The notes under the pieces are model-generated. The model had not been told where the DNA came from and did not search any database. It saw nothing but the letters and a program-made list of their open reading frames with translations. From contig JAYUWK010000027.1 of assembly GCA_043753895.1 (NCBI GenBank), positions 81,690 through 145,689 on the forward strand: a stretch of 64,000 bases of DNA, given 5' to 3'. The stretch comes from WLMZ01 sp043753895 (GTDB lineage: Bacteria; Actinomycetota; Acidimicrobiia; Acidimicrobiales; Ilumatobacteraceae). Position 1 is the stretch's first letter; every line of letters starts with the position of its first letter. The position numbers were made by a program, and so were the translations under genes. Shown here piece after piece: positions 1 to 9,029 of the stretch.

Positions 1-392
1 GCCGACACTGCATTGGCCAGGCTGACGACCGCGATCATGATCAATTCGAACACACGAAGCAGCTTCGAGCCCTTTCGCTTGTGGCCCGGGTTCAGCGTGA
101 ACAACGAGATCAACAGCAGGCCTTGGATCGCGGGCAGGAGCCAATGCGGGCGCAGGGTCAAGTGGCGGGGCAGCAGGAGTTGCAGCACGATGGCCACGAT
201 CAACACCACCGACACCTGCCAACGTGGTTCTTCCTGAGTGACCCTGCGCCATGTGGGGCCCAACTCGTCGGCGACTCGCCTCGCGGCGTTCATGCCGGGA
301 TCGATGAGTCGGTCAAGGAACGACTCGGTGCTCGCGTGCGGTTGATCGCCGATTTGGGCGGGCGTCTGGTCGTCGCGGTGATCCTCGGGCAC
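1..392 (-). CDS. Integral membrane protein of unknown function, cut by the window edge
   Basis: About 130 residues are visible from a GTG at 392, and the frame is open to base 1. The N-terminal 45 or so residues are polar and probably cytoplasmic. Two clear hydrophobic segments follow (around WQVSVVLIVAIVLQLLL and WLLPAIQGLLLISLF), separated by a short basic loop. After a basic GHKRKGSK stretch a third segment begins at the edge. The start lies 5 bases after the desaturase stop, so the two are probably co-transcribed. I recognise no family. There is no strong ribosome site, and the frame is also open further upstream inside the desaturase, so the start is uncertain. Confidence 0.6.
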   Translation of the reverse strand, partial: MPEDHRDDQTPAQIGDQPHASTESFLDRLIDPGMNAARRVADELGPTWRRVTQEEPRWQVSVVLIVAIVLQLLLPRHLTLRPHWLLPAIQGLLLISLFTLNPGHKRKGSKLLRVFELIMIAVVSLANAVS

Positions 393-396
393 AACG

Positions 397-1479
397 TCAG
401 CGTAGTGAGCCGCTGTGCTGCCGTGTGGCGGGATACGCCAACCACCGACCGGCATCGAAGTCGTACAGCTTGCACACGCCCGTGGTGCGCACGTACTCCG
501 ACGGCGAGAGTCGCGAGGTCCGCACCGTATGCGGGTACGCATCGGCGATCGCCGCTGCTGCCGATGGCAACTGGTGGAACGGAAGTCGCGTATCGACGTG
601 ATGTGGCACATGCACGAAGATGTTGTAGAACCACAGGTAGTTCACCGCAGAAGGCACCCGCACGATCGTCGTCGATTCCATCTGCCCCGTGAACTGCGTC
701 CACTCACGCCGACTCCACCAACGAATCTCGGGCGAGATGTGATGCACGTAGACCGTCCACCCGATGATCTGCGTGAACAAGAGGAATGGAACCACGAAGA
801 GCTTGATCGGCATCCACACCGCTGCCATCCAGCCACCGGCGAGCGCACCGAAGGTGGATGTCCCGCCGATTGCGAGAGCGATCACCGCACCCAGCACGAT
901 CTTGTCGCGAACGATCTCGCCATGACGCTTGCCGGGCGCGCTGAAACGCCACATCTTGTCCCACCACACCACGCGCAGGAAATACGCACCGGAACCGAAC
1001 ATCGACCATTCGAAGCGATGACGCAGCCGAGCGAGCCGGGACATCGCACGGTATTCGTCGACGGTGACCGGATGCCAGACGAAGTCGAATCCCTGCCGGG
1101 TGGTGTAGCCGTGATGGATGCGGTTGTGGCCCAAGTCCCACGCTGCCTCGACGTGGGCGCTCGGCACCATGCACACGCGGGCGATGGTGCGGTTCACCCG
1201 ACGCGACTCCACCATCGCGCCATGCGAGGCATCGTGGCCGAGGACGAACAGCCCGGCTACGCCGAGACCGGCGAGCGGCCACAGGATCAGCGGCGCCCAC
1301 CAACGGTTGGTCAGCACCAGCCCGGCAACCGGCGCGAGATACAACACCGACGCGCGTAGCAACGCCCAACTCGCGCGTGCTGCAGACCGCTGATAACACG
1401 CGTCGGGGATGGCGGTACGCACATCGTTGAGTGAGTCACTTCCAGACCGGACCCGAGGGATGGTGGCACCGGTCATCAT
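397..1479 (-). CDS. Membrane fatty acid desaturase
   Basis: 360 residues of the membrane FA_desaturase superfamily, which introduces double bonds into acyl chains or hydroxylates lipid-like substrates using a di-iron centre. All three histidine boxes are present: HDASH (residues 82-86), HNRIHH (118-123) and HVPHH (290-294). Hydrophobic segments around residues 42-80 and 195-245 give the usual hairpin topology. The substrate cannot be told from sequence; carotenoid or other hydroxylases share the same boxes. It is divergent from the mycothiol-isomerase-like gene, and a DosR-like palindrome lies in the shared promoter region (1514-1527), so control by low oxygen is possible. Confidence 0.85.
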   Translation of the reverse strand: MMTGATIPRVRSGSDSLNDVRTAIPDACYQRSAARASWALLRASVLYLAPVAGLVLTNRWWAPLILWPLAGLGVAGLFVLGHDASHGAMVESRRVNRTIARVCMVPSAHVEAAWDLGHNRIHHGYTTRQGFDFVWHPVTVDEYRAMSRLARLRHRFEWSMFGSGAYFLRVVWWDKMWRFSAPGKRHGEIVRDKIVLGAVIALAIGGTSTFGALAGGWMAAVWMPIKLFVVPFLLFTQIIGWTVYVHHISPEIRWWSRREWTQFTGQMESTTIVRVPSAVNYLWFYNIFVHVPHHVDTRLPFHQLPSAAAAIADAYPHTVRTSRLSPSEYVRTTGVCKLYDFDAGRWLAYPATRQHSGSLR

Positions 1480-1513
1480 CGATCAAGATACGCTCCCGAC
1501 CGACCGGTAGGTA

Positions 1514-1527
1514 GGGACTTTTGGCCC
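1514..1527. promoter_or_regulatory. DosR/DevR-like operator
   Basis: GGGACTTTTGGCCC closely matches the mycobacterial DosR (DevR) box core GGGACTTTNGNCCC. It lies between two divergent genes, 35 bases from the desaturase start and about 59 bases from the preferred GTG start at 1586. No dosR gene is in the window. A second, better centred match lies at 14102-14115. Confidence 0.45.
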
Positions 1528-1585
1528 CAGTTCGGGCATGCGTCTGGGCGTCCGACCCGAGCAATGGTGTGCAAACCTAGGTTCC

Positions 1586-2263
1586 GTGGCCCCTGCTGAC
1601 ATCTATCGCGAGTGCCGAGTGCAACTCCTCACGCTCGCCTCCACCATCTCGGCCGAACAGTCGCGCATGCCGCTGCCCGCAACGCCGCCTTGGACCGTGG
1701 CCGACGGATATCGGCACCTCGCCGGGGTCTGCGCGAACTTCCTCGATGGGGTGATGCACGGCGCCGGGGGGCCGGAATGGACTGCGGCCCAAGTGCGTTC
1801 TCGCGCAGCGCACTCACTTGCCGAGGTGTGTCACGAGTGGGCCGAGCGCGGCCCGCTGCTCGAGGCGCAGATGGCTGAGGCCGGGCCAGCGATGGGCTTT
1901 CTCGCGTTCGATGTGTGGACGCACGAACAAGACGTCCGGGCTGCGATCGGGGGCAGAGGTATCCGGAACGACGCCCGCGTCAACGCGTTGGCCGAGATGG
2001 CACTCGAGGTGTTCGAATCGCGCTATCAGGCATCAGGCGCACCCGCAGTGTTGATCTTGGTCGATGGAACAGCGCACGTGCTTGGCGCCCTCGGCGCAGA
2101 TCCCGACATCACCCTCGGCACCACAGCATACGAGTTACTGCGCATCATCTTCGGCCGTCGTAGCGCCCGCCAGATCAACGCAGCCAACTGGACCGGCGAC
2201 GCTGCGGCGGCCATCGATGCTCTGCACATCTTCGACCTGCCACCCATCGACATCATCGACTGA
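1586..2263 (+). CDS. Maleylpyruvate isomerase family, mycothiol-dependent (DinB-like) protein
   Basis: 225 residues from a GTG start, resembling the DinB-fold family annotated as mycothiol-dependent maleylpyruvate isomerase-like proteins. The N-terminal helical bundle carries the typical PWTVADGYRHLAG segment, and a central FDVWTHEQDVRAAIG motif supplies the metal-ligand His. The C-terminal half resembles the companion domain of this family. The exact reaction is unknown; many members are probably thiol-dependent isomerases or transferases. An ATG at 1538 is in frame, but it lies only about 10 bases after the DosR-like box, so the GTG at 1586 is preferred. Confidence 0.75.
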   Translation: MAPADIYRECRVQLLTLASTISAEQSRMPLPATPPWTVADGYRHLAGVCANFLDGVMHGAGGPEWTAAQVRSRAAHSLAEVCHEWAERGPLLEAQMAEAGPAMGFLAFDVWTHEQDVRAAIGGRGIRNDARVNALAEMALEVFESRYQASGAPAVLILVDGTAHVLGALGADPDITLGTTAYELLRIIFGRRSARQINAANWTGDAAAAIDALHIFDLPPIDIID

Positions 2264-2350
2264 CCCAACCCATCCCCTGCAACCTGCCTCGGGCGCGTCC
2301 CGCGCCAACACCTGGCGCGCAGCGCGCCCAAGCGAACTGGCGGCGGGGAG

Positions 2351-2447
2351 GAGCTACAGGCGGTGAGCTACAGGCGGTGAGTTACAGGTACAGAGCTACA
2401 GGTGAAGGCTGCAGGTAGAGGGCCGCAGGTGCGGGCTACAGGTAGAG
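2351..2447. repeat. Seven-copy degenerate 14-bp tandem repeat
   Basis: Seven head-to-tail units, two of them the perfect 14-mer GAGCTACAGGCGGT (2351-2364 and 2365-2378). The others are degenerate copies keeping the CAGGT core, one of 13 bp. The last unit overlaps the final codons and stop of the Nfu_N gene. It fills most of the space between two converging genes. I see no clear hairpin or T-run; the array may have grown by replication slippage. Confidence 0.8.
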
Positions 2448-2693
2448 GGCGGCGGCGTGCTGTACTGCTGCGGTGATGGGCTCCCACGCCGCGTCGGCCT
2501 GCCGGGTGATGGTGACGAAGTCATTCACTCCGAAGATGGCTGCCACCCCACCTGCAGCGAACACGGCTTCGGCGAACGGGTTCCCCACCGAGGCCTCAGC
2601 ATTCGCAATGTTCATCGTCGCGCCAAGCCTGCTGTCGAGCGTGAACTTCATTGCGTTGGGGTTGGGGGTCGGAGACGGTGAAGCAGAGGCCAC
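2436..2693 (-). CDS. Stand-alone Nfu/NifU N-terminal-domain protein
   Basis: 85 residues covering only an Nfu_N domain, the domain that precedes the Fe-S-carrying NifU C-terminal domain in Nfu scaffold proteins. Diagnostic segments are TPNPNAMKFTLD near the start, then PFAEAVFAAGGVAAIFGVNDFVTITR and WEPITAAV. The CxxC-bearing Nfu domain is absent, so the protein cannot hold a cluster by itself in the known way. It starts with GTG 9 bases after the acyl-CoA synthetase stop, with a purine-rich site in the gap, so it is probably translated with that gene. The stop codon lies inside a 14-bp tandem repeat. Confidence 0.8.
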   Translation of the reverse strand: MASASPSPTPNPNAMKFTLDSRLGATMNIANAEASVGNPFAEAVFAAGGVAAIFGVNDFVTITRQADAAWEPITAAVQHAAALYL

Positions 2694-2702
2694 GCCCTGA
2701 TC

Positions 2703-4190
2703 CTAGGAGTACATGTTGCGGAGACGGGCCTTTTCGACCTTGCCCATCGCATTGTGCGGCAACTCGGTGACCACGTGGATGCGCTTGGGCACCTTGTAAG
2801 CAGCCAACACCAGACGCAGCGCCTCCCGCATTGCGTCGCTGTCGAGCTCCCGATCGGGCAGCGCGACGACGACCGCGATCACGGCCTCGCCGAAGTCGGC
2901 ATCGGGTACGCCGATCACGGCACTCGCTGCAACACCGGGCAGCGCATCGATGGCTTCCTCGATCTCCTTGGGGTACACGTTCAGACCGCCGGAGATGATG
3001 AGGTCCTTCTCACGCCCCACGATGCTCAGATAGCCGTCGTTATCGAACACTCCGATGTCACCCGTGCGAAAGAATCCATCGGCAGTGAACTCGGTCGCGT
3101 TCAGCTCGGGCCGTTTCCAGTAACCGCCGAACACGTTGTCGCCAGCGACTTCTATGTCACCAGGCTCACCGATGCCGAGCCGTTCGCCGGTGACCTTGTG
3201 CACCACGCGCACCGACACGCCCGGCAGCGCTGGGCCGACGGTGCCCGGCTTACGTATACCGTGCAGTGGGTTCGAGGTGAGCATCGATGTCTCCGACATG
3301 CCGTATCGCTCGAGGATCGCCTGGCCCGTGCGCGCCTCGAACTGGCAATGCGTGGCAGCGAGCAATGGCGCAGAGCCACTGATGACCAGGCGCGCCGCCC
3401 CACAGGAACGTGCATCGAAACGCGGGTCTGCCAGCAAACGCGTATAGAACGTGGGAACACCCATCATCACCGTGCAGCGCGGCAACTGATCGAGCGCAAC
3501 ATCCACCTCGAATCGTGGGGCCAAAACCATTGACCCACCGCCCGCGATCGTGCAGTTCGTGGCCACGAACAGACCATGCACGTGAAACACCGGGAGCATG
3601 TGCAGCAGGCGGTCGGTTGGGACGAATTCCCACGCGGCCGCCAGCGCGAGCGCGTTTGCAGTGAGGTTGCGATGGGTGACGACGGCGCCTTTGGGGCGAC
3701 CTGTCGTGCCGCTGGTGTAGACAATCGCGGCCGTGGTGTCAGGCGTAGGGAGGAATGCGGGAGCGGTCTCCGATGTGCCACTTGCGTGTTCGGACAACGT
3801 GCCCCGACCCTGCCCATCGAGCGTGAGCAGCGGCAGTCGGGTGTGCGCCGCAGCCCGCGACGGATCGGCGATCACCAGCGCTGGCTCGGCGTCGTCGAGC
3901 AGGTAATCGAGTTCGGTCGCGGTGGCGCCAGGGTTCAATGGCACGAGTACGGCACCGGCTCGGAGACAGGCGAGGTAGACGATGATCGACTCGCTGCTCT
4001 TGGCCACCTGCACGGCGACGCGATCGCCGGGCAGCACGCCGAACTTGCGAAACACTTCAGCGATCCGGGCCGCATGCGACCAGGCCCGGTCGTGGGTGTA
4101 GGAATGGAGGCCCTCGACGCCCTCGATGAACACGGCCGAGGCAGGCGACGGGTGCTGTTCGAAGAGCTCGACCAGCGTGAGAGGCGTCAT
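2703..4190 (-). CDS. AMP-forming acyl-CoA synthetase, malonyl-CoA synthetase (MatB/ACSF3)-like
   Basis: About 495 residues of the adenylate-forming ANL superfamily, activating a carboxylic acid through an acyl-AMP to its CoA thioester. Visible motifs are the P-loop YTSGTTGRPKG, the MatB-like LLHMLPVFHVHGLF, YGMSETSM, FRTGDIGVFDNDGYL, the hinge REKDLIISGG and the catalytic C-terminal Lys in MGKVEKARL. The first half fits MatB or ACSF3 best, so malonate or methylmalonate is a plausible substrate. The frame runs open to an ATG at 4256, but homology begins near the ATG at 4190. The longer form would overlap the divergent hypF relic. Confidence 0.8.
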   Translation of the reverse strand: MTPLTLVELFEQHPSPASAVFIEGVEGLHSYTHDRAWSHAARIAEVFRKFGVLPGDRVAVQVAKSSESIIVYLACLRAGAVLVPLNPGATATELDYLLDDAEPALVIADPSRAAAHTRLPLLTLDGQGRGTLSEHASGTSETAPAFLPTPDTTAAIVYTSGTTGRPKGAVVTHRNLTANALALAAAWEFVPTDRLLHMLPVFHVHGLFVATNCTIAGGGSMVLAPRFEVDVALDQLPRCTVMMGVPTFYTRLLADPRFDARSCGAARLVISGSAPLLAATHCQFEARTGQAILERYGMSETSMLTSNPLHGIRKPGTVGPALPGVSVRVVHKVTGERLGIGEPGDIEVAGDNVFGGYWKRPELNATEFTADGFFRTGDIGVFDNDGYLSIVGREKDLIISGGLNVYPKEIEEAIDALPGVAASAVIGVPDADFGEAVIAVVVALPDRELDSDAMREALRLVLAAYKVPKRIHVVTELPHNAMGKVEKARLRNMYS

Positions 4191-4245
4191 CGCAACGATC
4201 TTCGCATACCCCCGCCGGCCCGACGCCGCTCCGGGCGCGGCCGAT

Positions 4246-5240
4246 GTGGGCGTCATGCTTCCATACGCGCCGGTGCATCATCTGTTGTTCGATGGGCTGG
4301 TTACCAGGGCGCCAACAGCGTCGGTTGGCGTGCTCGCTCTCGCAGGCGACCTGAAAGGCGCTGTGTGCCTGGCACAGGGAGATCGAGCGTGGCTGTCGCA
4401 GCATCTCGGCGACCTGGCCGAGCTGGCCACGTATCAAGCTGTCCGGCGCGCCGTGGACCAACTGGTGTCGCTCACCCGCATTCGTCCGCACGTGGTCGCT
4501 GTCGATGCCCATCCGGGCTACCTATCCGCACGGCTCGGTCGGGAGCTCGCTGCAGAGTGGGGCGTCCCGGTCGTCGCCGTTCAGCATCACCACGCGCATG
4601 TGGTTTCGTTGCTCGCCGAATCGCAACAGCCCTTTGCCGAACCGGTCATCGGTGTTGCGTTCGACGGCACCGGCTACGGGCCCGACGGCGCAATCTGGGG
4701 TGGCGATTTCCTGGTGGTCACCACGTCCATTGCGGAGCGCGTCGCCCATCTGAAGGACGTGCCCCTCCCGGGCGGCGACGCAGCAATCGAGCATCCGGCG
4801 CGTACTGCCCTTGCGCAATTGCGGGCGAGCCACCTCGCCTGGGATGGCGCGATCCCGTCGGTCGCCGCCCTCCCCGCCGCCGATCGCGCCGTGCTGCTCA
4901 CCCAGCTCGACCGCGGCGTCGTCACCGTCGCAACATCGAGTATGGGTCGCTTGTTCGACGCAGTGGCCTCACTGTGCGGTGTGCGCCATACCGTCAGCTA
5001 CGAGGCGCAGGCCGCAATCGAGTTGGAGGCGATAGCCGATCCAACGGCTGTCGGGGCCTATGCATTCTGTGTCGCTGACGCGAACGGGGTCATCGATTGC
5101 AGCCCGGTGATTCGCGCCGTGGTCAGCGATGTACTGGCAGGCATCGAGCCCAGCACCATCTCGATGCGCTTCCATCGTGCCGTCATTTCCCTGGTACTCG
5201 ACACCGCGAAAGCGATGGCCAGCACCATCGCATTGGGAAG
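4246..5240 (+). pseudogene. hypF: hypF remnant: carbamoyltransferase domain only
   Basis: HypF makes the cyanide ligands of NiFe hydrogenases from carbamoyl phosphate and is normally about 750 residues. Only the Kae1-like C-terminal part is present, beginning with the HypF linker MLPYAPVHHLLFDG at 4255. The metal-binding HHHAH motif (VAVQHHHAHVV), FDGTGYGPDGAIWGGDF and SMGRLFDAVASL are intact. The acylphosphatase, zinc-finger and YrdC domains are missing. The C terminus stops at TIALG, just before the expected SGGVFQN motif, and the frame then runs on into the hypC start. Both ends are therefore deleted. The divergent synthetase gene occupies the place of the lost 5' end. Confidence 0.8.
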
Positions 5241-5249
5241 GATGAGTAC

Positions 5250-5906
5250 ATGTGCCTTGCGATGCCCGGACGAGCGATCGAGTTGGTCGAGCGCAGCGGC
5301 GAACCGGTGGCGATCGTGGACTTCGACGGCACCACACGCGAGGTCGTGAACGACCTGGCACTGGCACGGCGCTTGCTCGACGAGATCCACCGCATCACCA
5401 CCCAGCCCTGGGCCATCATGGAAGTGTGCGGTGGGCAGACACACGCGATCATTCGACACGGCATCGATCAGCTGTTGCCAGAGGGCATCGAACTCCTGCA
5501 CGGCCCCGGTTGTCCCGTCTGCGTGACGCCACTGGAGGCGGTCGACCGAGCACTGGCCATTGTCTCACGTGATGACGTGATCTTTTGTTCATTCGGCGAC
5601 ATGCTCCGCGTCCCGGGCAGTACGCACGATCTGTTCACCGTGAAAGGACGCGGCGCCGATGTGCGCACCGTCTACTCACCGCTCGACGCGGTGCGTGTTG
5701 CGCAGGACAACCCCGAGAGCGAGGTCGTGTTCTTCGCCGTTGGATTCGAAACCACGGCACCTGCCAACGCGCTGGCGGTCGAGTAGGCACGCACACTCGG
5801 GCTCACCAACTTCTCGTTGATCGTGTCGCACGTGCTCGTGCCGCCGGCGATGGAAGCCATCTTGCAATCACCGTCTTGCCGCGTGCAGGGCTTTCTCGCG
5901 GCGGGT
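5250..5906 (+). pseudogene. hypD: hypC-hypD fusion remnant with nonsense codon
   Basis: The frame opens as HypC (MCLAMPGRAIELVERSGEP...), the chaperone that starts with the essential Cys2. At about residue 36 it switches in frame to HypD (LARRLLDEIHRIT...). The join lies in a doubled CTGGCA (5355-5366). HypD motifs MEVCGGQTHAI, GPGCPVCVTP, FCSFGDMLRVPG and AVGFETTAP follow. A TAG at 5784-5786 replaces the expected Gln codon, but HypD homology continues in frame (LGLTNFSLIVSHVLVPPAMEAIL) to FLAAG at 5906. There it meets the tail of the ppsA relic. The HypC C terminus and the HypD Fe-S C terminus are lost. Confidence 0.85.
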
Positions 5907-7627
5907 GCGAAAGTCGGTGGTGCGATACACCACCGGGCGAGGCGTAAACGCGCGTGTGATCCGCAACACCGATTCGGCCATCTTCGTGACGAACTCCTCG
6001 GCGCAGCCGTCAGCGGTGAGCTTGCGCGGGTGCTGCCCTCCTAGCGCCTCGGTCAGCAGTAGTTCTGCACGCAACAGGCCGACGCCATCTACGGGCTGTG
6101 CGGGCCACGCGGTCGATGTTGTCGGACGGCGCAACGTTGACGTAGAGCTTCGTGCCCGTGGCCTCAGCGGCGACAACTGTCGGGGGACCCGATGCCCCAG
6201 TCGCAACCGACAACACCGAGGCGGGCGTGCCTGCGACCGCACCGGCCAGCACCACCCCGCGTCGGCCATCGACGGTGACGATCTCGCCGTCACGCAGTGT
6301 GGACGTGCCCAACCGTGTGGCCACGACGCAGGCCAGACCCAACTCACGACTGACGATCGCAGCATGACACGTGACGCCCCCGCCGTCGGTGACGATTGCA
6401 CCTGCGCGGAACATCACGGGTGCCCAATCGGGGTCAGTCATCGGCGCGACCAAAATCTCACCCGGCAGCAACAGGTCACCATCGGCGGGGCTGTGGAGCA
6501 CGCGCACGGCACCGCTCGCCACACCGGGTGATGCACCGAGGCCGCGTAGGAGAACTGCAGCGGCGGGGGGCGACGCTGCAGAAGTGCTCGGCGCGGATGT
6601 GGGCTCGACCGACCCAGGCTGCGCTGTTCTGTCGCCCCCGAGCTCTCCCACGATGTGCAGCGTGGTCACCGGCCGGGTCTGCAGGAGAAAAAGCTTGCCC
6701 TTGGCGAGGGCCCATTCGAGATCTTGAGGCACCCCGTAGTGCGCTTCGACACGTTGAGCGAGATCGGCCACTCCGAGGATCTCGTCATCGGACAGGACGC
6801 GTCGCGCCCCATCCTCGGCACTCAATTCGACACGGAGGTCCCGACCATCGGGTCCGCACACGATCTGGTGCGTCTGATGACCGATACGGAGTTGCTGGAG
6901 GCCGAACGGGTGCTTGCCGACCACATAGGTATCGGGTTCCACCTGACCGCCCACGACGACCTCGCCGAGCGCGAATGCTGCCTCGATCACCATCCGACCG
7001 AGATCGCCCGTAGCCGGGTCGGCCGTGAAGGCCACGCCCGAGCGCTCTGAGGCCACCATCTCCTGCACCACGACGGCGATGGCCGACTCGGCCGAAACAC
7101 CCACGGTCTTGCGATAGGAGATGGATCGTGGTGCCCACAGCGAGGTCCAACAGCCCAGGATCGCATTGATGAGCGCATCGTCGCCGTTCACGTTCGTGAA
7201 GCTGAGGTTCATACCCGCAAACGAGGTGTCGGCGGTGTCCTTGCCGATTGCCGATGACCGCACGGCCACTGCCCCCGAACCCAACTCGCGGTACTCGTGC
7301 AGAATGCTCCGACGGAGCGCGTCCGGAAACGTCATTGCGGTGATCATCGCCTGACACCGTTGCGAGGTGCTCGCAAGATCGTCCGGCGAGGTCTGATCCA
7401 CACCATCGAACAGATCCCTCAAGGCAGACCGAAATACCGCTCGCATCGAGCGCGCGTAGGTACGCCGGTGCGAGCACCACAGAGCCGGCAGGCACGGCAA
7501 AGCCCTCGCGGGTCATCTCGCCGAGGTTCGCGCCCTTTCCACCGGCCACATCGACGTCGCTGCTCCCGAGGTCGGCGAAACCGCGGACGTCCTCGATCAC
7601 ATCAACTGTATTCTCTGACTCGGCCAT
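5904..7627 (-). pseudogene. ppsA: Phosphoenolpyruvate synthase (ppsA), frameshifted and truncated
   Basis: PEP synthase converts pyruvate and ATP to PEP, AMP and phosphate. The N terminus (GGKGANLGEM near the ATG at 7627) is in one frame. After a shift near 7437 the ATP-grasp part continues in a second frame (AVAVRSSAIGKD, QTRPVTTL), followed by the phosphohistidine swivel domain with GGVTCHAAIVSREL. A second shift near 6100 moves to a third frame (PVDGVGLLRAEL). The gene ends at VVYRTTDFRT, so most of the C-terminal PEP-binding barrel is missing. It abuts the hypD relic at 5904-5906. Three independent lesions make it non-functional if the sequence is correct. Confidence 0.85.
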
Positions 7628-7679
7628 GGTTCAATCATCTGCCGTCCAGGCCAGCCAACGACAGGGACGAAGGACACCA

Positions 7680-8852
7680 TCACCCAATGGTGACGGGGCC
7701 AGGAGTTGCTTGCGAGCGGTCGATCACGAGCCATCCGGCCACGAACAGAGCAACGACGCCCGAGGCCATCAATGCCAGTCGACCGTTGCCTCCCCACGCC
7801 AACCCGACCCAGAGCCCCGCCGCCAGTGTGGCCAGGCTTGTGGCGCCGCCATGAACACCGAGTGCCCAGGTGCGCTGCGTGTCGGGCACGAGGTTGGAGA
7901 TCCACGCTCGACTCACGCCGTCGGTGCCAGCGGTGTAGGCGCCGTAACACGGCAGGAGCACCCACACCATGCTTGACGAAGTAATGAGCCCAAGGCCGAA
8001 GTACACCACGGCAAAGACCACCAGGCCAGCGGCAAAGACCAGTCGCGGCGGGAAGCGATCGGCGAGCATACCCGCCGGATAACCAAGCGTTGCATAGACC
8101 ACGTTGTAGAGCACGTAGACGAGCACCACCGACGTGAGCGACAGCCCCAACTCACTCGCCCGTTGCAGCAGAAGCGCATCGGTCGAGTTCACCAGCGAGA
8201 ACACCACGAGCGGTATCAGCACCCGCCAGTAGTGGCGAGGCAGCGGAGCGCGATCGTCCTCATGATCCGCCGTCAGATCGGGCGTGCTCGCAGGTCCGGT
8301 ACCGGGTTCGGGGCGATGTTCCCTGACTGCCGCAACCAGCGCGACACTGATAATCGCCGGGATGATTGCGATGACCAAGATGATCCGTACGCGACCGTCG
8401 AACAGCTCGAGCAGCGCAAGACAGAGCAGCGGGCCGAGTACAGCGCCGAGCGTGTCGAGTGTGCGGTGCAAACCGAAGGCCCGGCCACGCAAATCCGCCG
8501 GCGTATCGTCGGCGATGAGCGCGTCGCGCGGAACGCCGCGCACGCCCTTACCGACGCGATCCACGACGCGGCCGAGCAGAACCCCCGGCCACACAAAGGA
8601 CACCGCAATGATGACCTTGCCGAGCGCGGCGAGGGCGTACCCCGCAGCGATCCATGGGCGCCGCCGCTGTGTCGACGCGAGCCGCCCCGACACCAATTTC
8701 ATCCCGGCGGCCGTGGCGTCGGCAAGACCCTCCGCAACGCCGATCGCGACCACCGGCGCTCCGAGCACCGTCGTCAACAACGTCGGGATCAGCGGATAGA
8801 GCATCTCCGACCCGGTGTCCTGGGCAAGACTGACCAGCCCGAGGATCTTCAC
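7680..8852 (-). CDS. Major facilitator superfamily transporter
   Basis: 390 residues with about 10-12 hydrophobic segments. GRVVDRVGKGVRGVPRDALIADDTP around residues 95-120 is the MFS loop typical of a YfkF-like exporter group, followed by RGRAFGLHRTLDTLGAVLGPLL. The substrate is unknown. The GTG at 8852 is the earliest start I can find, yet the frame stays open for about 40 more codons with family-like residues (GLPRNVKILGLVSL), so a few N-terminal residues or a start codon may be hidden. It ends 52 bases before the broken ppsA, on the same strand. Confidence 0.8.
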   Translation of the reverse strand: MKILGLVSLAQDTGSEMLYPLIPTLLTTVLGAPVVAIGVAEGLADATAAGMKLVSGRLASTQRRRPWIAAGYALAALGKVIIAVSFVWPGVLLGRVVDRVGKGVRGVPRDALIADDTPADLRGRAFGLHRTLDTLGAVLGPLLCLALLELFDGRVRIILVIAIIPAIISVALVAAVREHRPEPGTGPASTPDLTADHEDDRAPLPRHYWRVLIPLVVFSLVNSTDALLLQRASELGLSLTSVVLVYVLYNVVYATLGYPAGMLADRFPPRLVFAAGLVVFAVVYFGLGLITSSSMVWVLLPCYGAYTAGTDGVSRAWISNLVPDTQRTWALGVHGGATSLATLAAGLWVGLAWGGNGRLALMASGVVALFVAGWLVIDRSQATPGPVTIG

Positions 8853-9029
8853 GTTGCGGGGCAGGCCGACGGTGCGTTTCTCGATCGCCTCAACATAGTT
8901 CGACCCACGGTCGGCGAGACCACATGGTCCTCCGCCGTGACGAGCATCCGGCGACGAACTGGTACTTTCGCGGAGTCACATCACTGATGCGATTCGCGCG
9001 GCCCGCGTGGATCAACCATGGAGGACTAC

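Noticed and set aside
415..1359. Long plus-strand ORF (314 codons) across the desaturase
   Set aside because: It is the antisense of a clear desaturase with all three His boxes; composition is Arg/His-rich shadow sequence.
8918..8936. Palindrome GACCATGTGGTC upstream of the MFS and acyl-CoA synthetase genes
   Set aside because: Only 12 bases and no known operator; it could be chance at this GC.
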